Assembly: GCA_033065855.1 (NCBI GenBank)
Contig: JAVXUO010003102.1
Location: 1 to 64,000 of the forward strand
Reading direction: 5' to 3'
Length of the DNA stretch: 64,000 nt
Origin: Escallonia rubra
Taxonomy: Eukaryota > Streptophyta > Magnoliopsida > Escalloniales > Escalloniaceae
Shown here: positions 37,724 to 46,789 of the stretch, one piece after another
Layout: each line of letters starts with the position of its first letter
Position numbering within the stretch: the stretch's first letter is position 1
Notes under the pieces: model-generated
The model's input: only the letters and a program-made list of their open reading frames with translations
What the model was told of the DNA's origin: nothing
Database searches by the model: none
Translations under genes and position numbers: made by a program

Positions 37724-37998
37724 GTCCGCTGCATAGTATAGCGGCCGCCTCTGCAGAGTCTTAAAATTCCAACACTAGAAAGAAAATTTTGACCTTCTTT
37801 TAAGTCTGCTATACAATGTAGCAGACGTCTCTACAGAAAGAAAATTTTGACATTCTTTTAAGTCCGCTATACAATGTAGCGGACGTCTCTGCAGAAAACA
37901 ACTTTTGACCTTCCTTTCATCCGCCACACAATGTAGCGGACGACATCGCAGAAAAAGACTTTTGGGTTTCTTTTGGTCCGCTTTACAATGTAGCTGAT
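37724..37998 (+). repeat. tandem array of five 23-bp palindromes upstream of the B3 gene
   Basis: Palindromes at 37,724-37,746, 37,804-37,826, 37,862-37,884, 37,919-37,941 and 37,976-37,998; the last four are spaced 57-58 bases and are embedded in a repeated unit with GACGTCTCTGCAGAAA and TTTTGACCTTC. Each palindrome is a variant of the stem GTCCGCTACA facing its complement across three bases. Confidence 0.85.
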
Positions 37999-38011
37999 GA
38001 CTCTACCCTGT

Positions 38012-38019
38012 TATATATT
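38012..38019 (+). promoter_or_regulatory. TATA box of the B3 gene in MULE-1
   Basis: TTATATATTAATC lies about 200 bases upstream of the B3 start codon and directly after the palindrome array. A C-rich leader follows. Confidence 0.5.
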
Positions 38020-38215
38020 AATCAGATCGGCCAATCATCTTATCACTCCGTTCGTTTCTCTATCTGTCTCAAACATCTCACCCAGCCGTTACCCCATCTA
38101 CGGCGACCCACATCTCCGGCGACACCACCGTCCTCCCCCTGACGCAGCGCCGCCTCCGGCGACAACCCCGTCCTCCCCTCAACGCCGCGGCGCCACCAGC
38201 GACATCCCTGTCGTG

Positions 38216-38674
38216 ATGGCTTCTGATTCCTCGAGCAACGAATTTGTAGGCAACATGCACCTTGTAGGCAGACACTTTTTCAAGGTCATGATGCCTCGTT
38301 TTGATACAGAACTTGTAGGCCATCCCTCTTTCTCTGTGTTTTCGTGTTTGTTAAAAGTTTGATCTTTGGTTAAAAACTTACCCTTTTTTGTATTATGAAT
38401 ATGTAAGGACATACCGGTAGCCTTTTCCGATTGGCTTACCACAATTTATTTCGATTCAACTTTAACCAGCCGCAAGGGGTCATGGCATGTTAGAATCAAG
38501 ATGAAGCGCGGCCAAGGTCAAATTTGTTTTGCAGAGGGTTGGAACGAATTCGTGCAGCAGCATGACCTCGAACTCGGGGACTTTGTAGTGTTTGAACACA
38601 CGGGGAAGTGGAAATTTTAAGTGACGGTGTTTGATCGGAGCACTTGTGAAAAAACTTATTTCCCCCAACGTTGA
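38216..38674 (+). pseudogene. B3 DNA-binding-domain (REM-like) gene carried in MULE-1
   Basis: Two exons are inferred: 38,216-38,314 (33 codons, MASDSSSNEFVGN... HFFKVMMPRFDTEL) and 38,408-38,674, joined across a GT..AG intron (38,315-38,407). The product reads as a single B3 domain: HFFKVMMP.F at the N-terminus, DIPVAFSDWL, SWHVRIKMKRGQGQICF, EGWNEFVQQHDLELGDF and VFEH, followed by VTVFDRSTCEKTYF. B3 domains bind DNA in plant transcription factors (REM, ARF, RAV, ABI3). A TAA at 38,618-38,620 comes just before the last strand of the domain, so the product would lack its final ~18 residues. The leader is GC-rich and host-like (CGCCGCCTCCGGCGAC). Likely a captured host gene; not a usual part of MULEs. 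Confidence 0.72.
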
Positions 38675-39039
38675 ACCGTAAATTCTGTTATGAATAAATT
38701 TATGTTAATGTTAATTATTTTTCCAAATTTTAGGTTCTTAATTGTGCCGTTTGAGATTCCGTCGATATTGAGATTGTTGATTGTTAATCGTACATTTTTT
38801 TATTATTAATCGATATTGAGATTGTTGATTTCGTCGCTAAAATAAGTCTTCGGTCGCCAATTTATTAAAACAAAATTATCGACGTCCGCTACAATGTCTA
38901 GCGGACGGCGCAGCAGAAATTCCTAACACTTGAAAAATTGAAAGACGGGGTTCTCTTATTAGAATGGCATGTGGATAAGTGCTAGTTGGAATGAAATCCT
39001 AACATACAGTAGGAAGATATATATATATATATATATATA

Positions 39040-39173
39040 GGGAGCTGATCCGTTGCTAGCGCTAGCACCGTCCGCTATATAATGTAGCGGACGGTGAATT
39101 ATCGTCCGCTACATTATATAGCCGACGGCAAAACAGCGCTAGCAACGTGCTAGCGCTAGCAATGGATCACAAC

Positions 39174-39175
<2 letters not shown>
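39040..39175. mobile_element. 136-bp MITE with MULE-1-type ends, in a (TA)n tract
   Basis: Left end GGGAGCTGATCCGTTGCTAG, right end CTAGCAATGGATCACAACCC, flanked by (TA)n on both sides (39,018-39,039 and 39,176-39,220). Its body is little more than two palindromes of the MULE-1 type (39,070-39,092 and 39,104-39,126) and GCTAGCGCTAGC repeats. It has no coding capacity and would need transposase from a MULE-1-like element. It resembles in habit the Micron MITEs of rice, which also sit in (TA)n. Confidence 0.8.
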
Positions 39176-39230
<55 letters not shown>

Positions 39231-39231
<1 letters not shown>

Positions 39232-39575
39232 TACTCTTCATTTGACATATACTCATCAGATAAGTACTGATCATTGGTTAAAATATTGTTTCTCTCGTTT
39301 GAATTGAGGTGCCTCCCACTAGCCTCGGCCATTTCTTCCGCAAGTTGAAGCATGTAAAATCGTTTTCTACGCAGCAACATCCGGTTATTCTCCATACGAA
39401 TTCGGCACACAACTTTCTTACACTGCTTAACATTACGCCTCGACATACTAAGTGAACGACGTTGCGGCACATATGCTCTCAGCGTGGTGAGATCTTGGTG
39501 TAGTGCTTCTAATTCCTTAACTCGATATGCCCATTACGCCTCGACATACTAAGTGAACGACGTTGCGGCACACTT
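39231..39575 (-). other. unassigned minus-strand frame with 41-bp duplication
   Basis: A 79-codon basic/acidic frame (39,231-39,470) encodes RRKRFYMLQLAEEMAEASG and ends in acidic EYMSNEE. It may be the tail of the PMD-Ulp1 gene or of another gene; I cannot tell. CATTACGCCTCGACATACTA and the 21 bases after it are repeated exactly at 39,431 and 39,532 (offset 101). Confidence 0.4.
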
Positions 39576-39764
39576 TGTTTCCCACCGTTCAAAGCAAATT
39601 ACAGATCAGTTAATGAGCCAAAATGCTATCTCTGACCACAAATCAAACACTCAACTGAATTCAACACAACGATATCGGTCAATCAAATCAACTGATGTCA
39701 ACACAAATCAAATCAATCGCATTCAATATATGTTTATTAAAATAGTGAATATAATGTTACAATG

Positions 39765-42700
39765 TCAATTGGGGCCCTCATCTCCTGCGGGATCCTCGTC
39801 ATTACACGGATTTACAATAAACCTAATAGCTCTAGGCCGGCCATTCATAATTTGCCAAGCCATCATATACCTAAAGCCTTGTATGCATTCTTAGCTCCAG
39901 ACGGTCTTCTTGAGGCTCTCAGACCGACAAATGTAATCCATGTACATGCAGACGAAGAAGCCGCAGTCCGAGGAATTATGTTACTTGGGCTTACGCCTCT
40001 TCAATCGGAAAATGAGCTTCGGCCTGCGCGGTACCCTCTCGTCACGCCTACCATTGACTAAGGCAACAAATAGATTCTGCGAGAAACATAATAAGCGTTA
40101 AACATTAAACATAGAAAACATAATAAGATTAATCAGTTTTACAATATGCAAGTTACAAGAAGAAGTAAACAAGATCTTACCATGGCATACAACTGGCCTA
40201 TGCCTTTGTACATGCTAATCACAGGCATCCCGGGGGTATCATCGTAGAGACTGTCGATGACTGATACCGTCTTCTCTATTGGTTCATAGCAAACCAAGTA
40301 CCAGTGGGCATTCCCTAAAAATGGGATTAGAAACACGTCGGCAACACTTGCGCTCACTGGACGATCCCTAGCAAGATATGCTTGTAGGTTAGCGGACGGT
40401 CTCCACTGGGCCAGGGTTCTCCCCTTCCTTGAATTGACCCAGTCGTGCCACTCTTGTACTAGGATGCCATGAAAAAAAACATCCAAGATAAAAATGCGCG
40501 GACCAAAGTTTGGCTGCTCCCGACCCCTTTGCCTCAGAATTTGCACGTAGTGCGAGATGACATCGTTGTCTAACCAAGCTCCCGGCGGCAGCGAGGCCAA
40601 TTCTAACCACGAACAATTGTAATCCAAGCCCTCCAGGTGGTCCACGTCATACGACGCTCCGTCTTGGGGGGGTCCGCTAAAATAACAGGCTCGAATTAAC
40701 TCGCATGTACGCGACTTTAGGGGCCTGGCTGGATGCCCTTTCGGATATTGCCCTCGGGGGTCGACCGGGGGATATTACCCTCCTTCATGGGGGTCAACCG
40801 ACAAATCTCGCCCTCCGCCGGGGGGCAAGAGCAAGGGATATTGGACTCTAATTCCTGGTTCAGCCGGCTGATAATGTCCTTCGGGGACCCCGGCCGGCTG
40901 ATATTGCTCTCCGGCCATTTCTTCCGCCGGCTGATATTGGCCTTCGGGGAGGTCAAACGGGGGATATTGCCCTCCGGGGGTGCCAAGTGGTCCCGCCCAC
41001 GGGACAATGGGCAGTGCCTCGGAGAAACCGTAGTTTCTGAAAGGTCAGTCTTGCGTGACTTGACTCTGAGATAGGGGTTGGGGTTCCAGGAACAAATTGA
41101 AGGAGGGGCCGCTGTAATCGCCCCACGACTCTTGAGCCTGTCCCATCCCCGCTACAGAGGGACCACCAACTCCCTGGCTCACCCCTGAAGCCTGTCCCGA
41201 TGGATCACCGTATCCCTGGCTGATGCCCGTATAACCCATTCCTGGGCTAACGACCGAAGACTATCCCGATGCTTGGCGCAAAAAATTCCCACAGCCTAAA
41301 GCCAATGCAGCAGTCTGTAGGCGAAGATCCTCACTCATTGCGCTCACCAGATCCTTCCGCTCACTCAACTTCTGGAAGAATGCAAGCGAGGCATTAACCT
41401 ACATCCTAAGAGATAAAAAATAAGTAACTTCAATCAGACATTTATATTCATCAAATTCAATTACGACAGACTTGTTGGGAAACTTACGAGATTGTATGCC
41501 ATACGCTCATCGATCTGACCCCTATGCGCATACCTCTCCCCCCGTTCAAAGTTTACTGGAGTTACTCTCCTCCGCGTGATGCGGTAGTACCACTCATCGT
41601 ACTGTTCGATGCTGATAACGGGGTCAGGCTACGAGATGATGGCCGCCAGTGTGTCCTGCCAAGAACTCCAAAGCTCTATTTTGGCCGCGCACAATTCATG
41701 CGCATTGGCCTTGCCAAACCGTCCGACACCCGGTGGGTTCCTGTTAACCCTCATATCTGGGGCATCGGCTGGCAAACCCTGCTCCAACTCAAAATGGCGC
41801 ATTGCTCAGTCTGGCAGCTGCCACTCTGCGACCTCGAAGTGGATCAGGGGTGTGCGCTGCAACCCGAAGAGCGTGAAGACGAACGACTCTCCCACCTGTC
41901 GCACCAAACGTATGTACGGTGCCCAATGTATTTGGCTCGGAGATAGACGGTCGAACTCCCCTCGATAGTACGTAATGTTGTGATGGGGATCGACTCTCCT
42001 CTGGTAGTGGCTATCCCTCCGCCTGTACTCCCAAGCACACAACCGAGGCCACACTTTATCGGTTCCATCCATACACGTTGGTGCACCGGGAGCAAGGTGT
42101 TCATAAGACCACACCTGAGAACATGGGCAAATTATATTTATATTGTCGATTCAACAAAAAAAAAACAATAACGAAGACATGATTTATATGATATTCCTTC
42201 AATAGCGAGAGACATGCACATATGGCTTTGGAGTCGGGCCTCGTTGCCTTGTGCAATGCTCGGTACAGATACGAAAGGATCGCTGCACCCCAGGCATAAT
42301 CCCCAACCTCCCGCAGGTTACACAACAACGGTAAATATTTCACGCTGACCGTGTTCTTCGACGTCGCTGGGAATAAAATTGCCTCCCATCACCCACAAGA
42401 GGAAGGCTTGTGTGTACAGCACAAGCATACGGCCCGTATAGTTTTCCGACAAAACCCCGTAGGTATCTACCAACCACTTCAATTTTATACCACCACTGCT
42501 AAATTGATCATGGGGTATCGAAGTGAAGAAGTCCCTAGCGGTTCTCTTATTTGTTGCTTCTGACGGAGGAGCAATTACCGCCGCCCCGTCACCGGTAACC
42601 TTAAGATGAACCCTACATCTTCTAGGGTAATTGTCATCTCTCCGAGCGGGAAGTGAAAAGTATTTGTTTCACTTCTCCACCTCTCAACAAGGGCACCTAT

Positions 42701-43010
42701 CAAGGCCCGGTCAAGCTATTGAAAGATTTGCCCATGCGTGAAAATCCCAAACCCAATTCCACGTAGTATCTTTTTCTGGGACTTGTTCAATTTCCATGCT
42801 GTGAACTCGTGAGATACTTCTACGGTGGTGAGAAGTTCTCTTTCCTACGAATTAATAAATACAATTTAAGCAAAACAGGTATATAACGTTCGTAAGAATA
42901 AGAAAGTTGATAAATAATGTATCTTACTCCACCATCCCATATGAGCGTACTGATATGGTTGGCTTGGTCGTATAACAGGATGGATCTTCTGGTCCAGGGT
43001 TAAATTCCAT
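39765..43010 (-). pseudogene. MULE-1 PMD-Ulp1 fusion gene (plant mobile domain + C48 protease)
   Basis: Read on the minus strand from ATG at 43,010 (MEFNPGPEDPS). The PMD (aminotransferase-like plant mobile domain) shows LIGALVERWRSETNTFHFPL, GEMTITLEDVGFIL near 42,620-42,690, YLYRALHKATRPDSKAI near 42,230, then after an intron VWSYEHLAPGAPT, RRVDPHHNITYYRGEFD and RTPLIHFEVAEWQLPD (to 41,806). A Gln/Tyr/Pro/Gly-rich linker (about 40,720-41,240) has many EGQYQPA and GQYPP repeats. The Ulp1/C48 domain gives WLDNDVISHYVQILRQR, GNAHWYLVCYEP (His), VIDSLYDD (Asp) and NSSDCGFFVCMYMDYI (Cys) near 39,930-39,990. The catalytic triad is therefore present, but several stops interrupt the gene. Ulp1 proteases cut SUMO from proteins; PMD function is poorly known. 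Compare the better-kept copy in MULE-2. Confidence 0.82.
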
Positions 43011-43488
43011 TTTTTACAACTGAAATTATGGAAAAACCTTCTCAGTTTGGATTTTACGGTTTGGATTTTGATAATCGCTCGCAAAAATACTACGCTAGCA
43101 CATGCATAATACATATAACGCAAGCACGTGCATAATACATACAATGTTAACATATATGATTTTATGTATAATAGATATATATACATATACGGAATCGGAT
43201 TTTACAAACGCTAGCACATGAACAAATACATACATATATAAATTTTCATCGCTAGCACATGCTCAATGCATAATCAAAACCACGCATAAAATGCAATATT
43301 CATCACAACTATATATTACAAACATGTAAAGGATTGATTTTGTGAACTTACGTGATCTATTAGGGTATTAAAGCTGCTCTTAAGAAGAAATTGCACAGAT
43401 CTGCTTGCCAACGCCGCTGGGAATATTTGTGAGTAGGAAGAATGGAGAAGAGTGTCGTAGTTAGGATTTTTTTGAATATATATTAAAC

Positions 43489-43912
43489 GTCCGCTACACA
43501 GTGTAGTAGACAGTTTTAGGACGTCCGTTTCACTATATCGCGGACTATTGCGTCTGCCACACTGTGTAGCGGACACTGTTGACGTGACAGATAAGGACAA
43601 GATAACCGTCGTGGGCGTAAAGGACTGACGGGACAGGTCTTGACACGTGTCAGCCTAGAAGACGTCCGCGACATAGTGTAGCGGACATCTTTTTCCTGAC
43701 ACATGTCAGGACTTGAAAGTCGTCCGCCGTACAGTGTAGCGGACAGGGGAGGAGGGGCAAAAAGGTAAAAATCTCTGTCCGCGACACTATGTCGCGGACG
43801 ACTGACAGTTTTTGAAAAAGACAAGATCTGGGGCGTCCATCTTTCAGGATGGACGGCCAGATCGCGCTTGCAAAATAGGCTATTTTGCTAGCGCTCTCAA
43901 CGGATCAGCTCC
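43489..43912 (-). repeat. MULE-1 right terminal inverted repeat with hairpin sites
   Basis: The last ~285 bases mirror the left end. Palindromes lie at 43,489-43,511, 43,523-43,545, 43,552-43,574, 43,664-43,686, 43,722-43,744 and 43,777-43,799. Confidence 0.88.
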
Positions 43913-43939
43913 ATATATATATATATATATATATATATA
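43913..43939. repeat. (TA)n spacer between MULE-1 and MULE-2
   Basis: Only a 27-base AT repeat separates the right end of MULE-1 (..CAGCTCC) from the left end of MULE-2 (GGGAACTG..), so both occupy one TA tract. Confidence 0.95.
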
Positions 43940-46738
43940 GGGAACTGATCCACACCCACCGGTGGATAAAAAAATTTTCTCCACCCAACCGCATGTAAGA
44001 GAAGCGGTTGGGTAGGATTTCTTTTGGTCGTGGGCCCCACCACAAAAAAGCACTCCTTTTTTTTTTAGCCCAACCGCATGTAAGAGAAGCGGTTGCGTAT
44101 GATTATCTTTTTGACGTGGGCCCCACCACAAAAAACCACTCCACCCAACCGCTTCTCTTATACGCGGTTGGGACAATTTTTTTTTTTAACATTTTGCCCG
44201 GCCGCTTCTCTTAGAAGCGGTTGGTAAGCACTTTTTTTTTTAACAATTTTTTTGCCCACCAACCGCATATAAGAGAAGCGGTTGGTGGCTTTTGCGTAAC
44301 TTTTTTTTGGGTGGCTCCCACACAAAAAATTTCAGATTTTTTGGTTGGCTCCCACAAAAAAAAAAATCGAGCACAAGCCTGCCACGTGGCGTCCCCCACG
44401 ACTGCCACGTGGCCCAACCGCGTGAAGGGGCGCCGGTTGGTTGATGGCCCCGCCACGTGGCCTCCCCCGCGCCTGCCACGTTGCCCAACCGCGTGAAGGG
44501 GCGCCGGTTGGGGCGATGGCCCTGCCATGTGGCCTCCCCCGCGTCTGCCACGTGGCCCACCGCGTGAAGGGGCCCCGCGGCTTGCCCTTCCCCCCCTGCC
44601 ACGTGGCGCCCCCCCCCCACGCGCGTCCTTCCCTCCCCCGTGACTGTCCTTCCAAATTTTTTTTTGCAGCCTATTCGGGCACTTTGCAGAGACCACTCAC
44701 GGGTATTTTTTTCCCTCTTTTTTCTTCTCTCTTCCTCACTTTTCTCTCTTTATAATCCCCTCCCCCCAACCCTTCTTCTCCACACTTCTTCTCCACAAAC
44801 CAAAAAATTTTAGCGCTAGAAGATCGGTGGATAATCGCTAGAAGATCGGTAGATTTTTCTTCAAATACATCAAGTCACAACAAGTATTTTGAATTTCCTT
44901 ATAATTCAATGTTAGGATTATACAAATCAGCGTATTACATTTAGCGTATTACATTTATAGCGATTCAAAATAGCGTATTACATTTATAGCGATTCAAAAT
45001 AGCGTATTACATTTATAGTCAGTTTTTCATGAATTTATAAAAAATAACTAGAGCGAGATTTTGCCAAAGTGAAAAAAAGAGACCCTAGTTATTCTGAAAG
45101 GATCTGTATCAGGTAAAAATTTCAGATTTTTCCAAAGACTGTAAAGGGGCTAACTGATACGGGGAACCGTGTACCTTCGCAGTCTAATTTAAAATACCAA
45201 GCTAGCGCGATTTCGCGCGAAACTTTTACGAGAACCCTAGGATGTTGGGAAGTTCCATTCCCCAGGATTTCGCGCCATTCCGGAGCCGTTAGCTATTTTT
45301 TTGGCCGAACGGCCCTTTCAGCGCTCGCCCTTTAATTAGACAGTTTTTTCACGGATTTATAAAAAATATCTAGAGCGTGATTTGGCCAAAGTGCAAAACA
45401 GAGACCCTAGTTATTCTGAAAGGATCTGTATCAGCTAAAAATTTCAGATTTTTTCAAAGACTGTAAAGGGGCTAACTGATACGGGGAACCGTGTACCTTC
45501 GTAGTCTAATTTAAAATACCAAGCTAGCGCGATTTCGTGCAAAACTTTTACGAGAACCCTAGGATGTTGGGAAGTTCCGTTCCCCAGGATTTCGCGCCAT
45601 TCCGGAGCCGTTAGCTATTTTTTTGGCCGAACGGCCCTTTCAGCGCTCGCCCTTTAATTAGACAGTTTTTTCACGGATTTATAAAAAATATCTAGAGCGT
45701 GATTTGGCCAAAGTGCAAAACAGAGACCCTAGTTATTCTGAAAGGACATGTATCAGGTAAAAATTTCAGATTTTTCCAAAGACTGTAAAGGGGCTAACTG
45801 ATACGGGGAACCGTGTACCTTCGCAGTCTAATTTAAAATACCAAGCTAGCGCGATTTCGCGCGAAACTTTTACGAGAACCCTAGGATGTTGGGAAGTTCC
45901 ATTCCCCAGGATTTCGCGCCATTTCGGAGCCGTTAGCTATTTTTTTGGCCGACCGGCCCTTTCAGCGCTCGATCCGGACACCGGTTCGCGATTTTTGCGC
46001 GAAAAATCCGTAAAGTACTTTTTAGGCCAATGATGAACTCACGAAGCGTAAAGTAGCATTTCGAGGCACCTTTGAGATTTTTTCTGATGCCATGGGCATT
46101 TTGGTAATTTGCCACCCCGCGAGGGGTGTTTCGGTAATTTTCCCGCGCCAAGTTTTTAATTAGACAGTTTTAGTCCAGGAATGTAATCACAGAACCTGAA
46201 ATGTTGTTTTGAAGCTGGTTCGGGGGCGTTGGGGTGATAGTGAACCCCCGGGGGCATTTCGGTAATTTACCGCTCATCGGGGACTATTTTGCTAGGAAGG
46301 ATCCAGCTTAAAGGGCCATACCTTAAAATAACTTTTAGTTCAGCAAAGGGTGTCAGACACCCGAAAACTTTTATTGTTCCGGGTGAATTCAGGAACTTGT
46401 GACGCACCGGCGATGACTGCCAGGGGGTATTTTGCATAACTAGCGGGTGTTTTGGTAACTTTCCCCCTTTAAAATTTTTCCTGATATATTTGGTATATAA
46501 TTGACGTAATACATTTAAAAACTTGACTTCAAAGCGGTTTTGAGGTCTTGGGGGTGTAGGGGCCATCGGGGGGTATATTGCTATATAACCACGTTGGCGC
46601 TAAATTCAGTGAGAACTACCGTAATTAAGCGTTCGGAGTGGTGGGAAGTGAGGATTTGTTTTAATACATTGAAATAATGACTATTGCTAATGTGTTGGTA
46701 AGTTAGGTTAAAGATCCAGGAATGTAGTTTTGGAATGT
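43940..46738 (+). repeat. MULE-2 left terminal inverted repeat (~2.8 kb)
   Basis: Zones from the end inward: (1) 43,980-44,520 has seven hairpins, arms CCCAACCGC/GCGGTTGGG, e.g. 43,984-44,012, 44,069-44,097, 44,144-44,172, 44,197-44,224, 44,259-44,285, 44,413-44,440 and 44,484-44,512; (2) 44,390-44,640 is GC-rich with five exact GCCACGTGGC palindromes; (3) 44,700-44,860 is pyrimidine-rich with TTTATAATCCCC, a possible core promoter for the gene inside; (4) 44,937-45,015 is a 29-bp tandem repeat; (5) 45,010-45,970 has three 322-bp units; (6) 46,000-46,738 is LTR-like sequence. Confidence 0.88.
45010..45970 (+). repeat. 322-bp tandem repeat, 3 units (left TIR)
   Basis: TTAGCTATTTTTTTGGCCGA recurs at about 45,288, 45,610 and 45,932 (period 322). 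The mirrored array in the right repeat has four units. Confidence 0.9.
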
Positions 46739-46789
46739 AAATATTATGGACGCTAAGTTGGTTTACGATTATAGTTTGTTCTTAGAGAT

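Larger units (their letters stand above)
34289..43912. mobile_element. MULE-1: FAR1-type Mutator-like element with PMD-Ulp1 and B3 genes
   Basis: A 9,624-bp element with inverted ends GGAGCTGATCCGTTGAGA, alike for about 285 bases (34,289-34,575 and about 43,630-43,912). It holds a FAR1-like transposase (plus), a B3-domain gene (plus) and a PMD-Ulp1 gene (minus, convergent). A 136-bp MITE with the same terminus lies between the convergent genes. About 18 copies of a 23-bp palindrome are scattered in its ends and middle. Flanks are (TA)n on both sides, compatible with a 9-bp ATATATATA duplication. The transposase is decayed, so the copy is probably not autonomous now. Confidence 0.88.

Noticed and set aside
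44211-44755. Gly/Arg-rich and Ala/Pro-rich open frames in the MULE-2 left end
   Set aside because: The same frames recur mirrored at 54,769-55,443; they come from GC-rich palindromic inverted-repeat sequence, not from genes.
46267-46566. Frame starting MAPTPPRPQ, also at 52,703-53,113
   Set aside because: It is the same LTR-like segment in both inverted repeats; composition follows the nucleotide repeat and no domain is visible.
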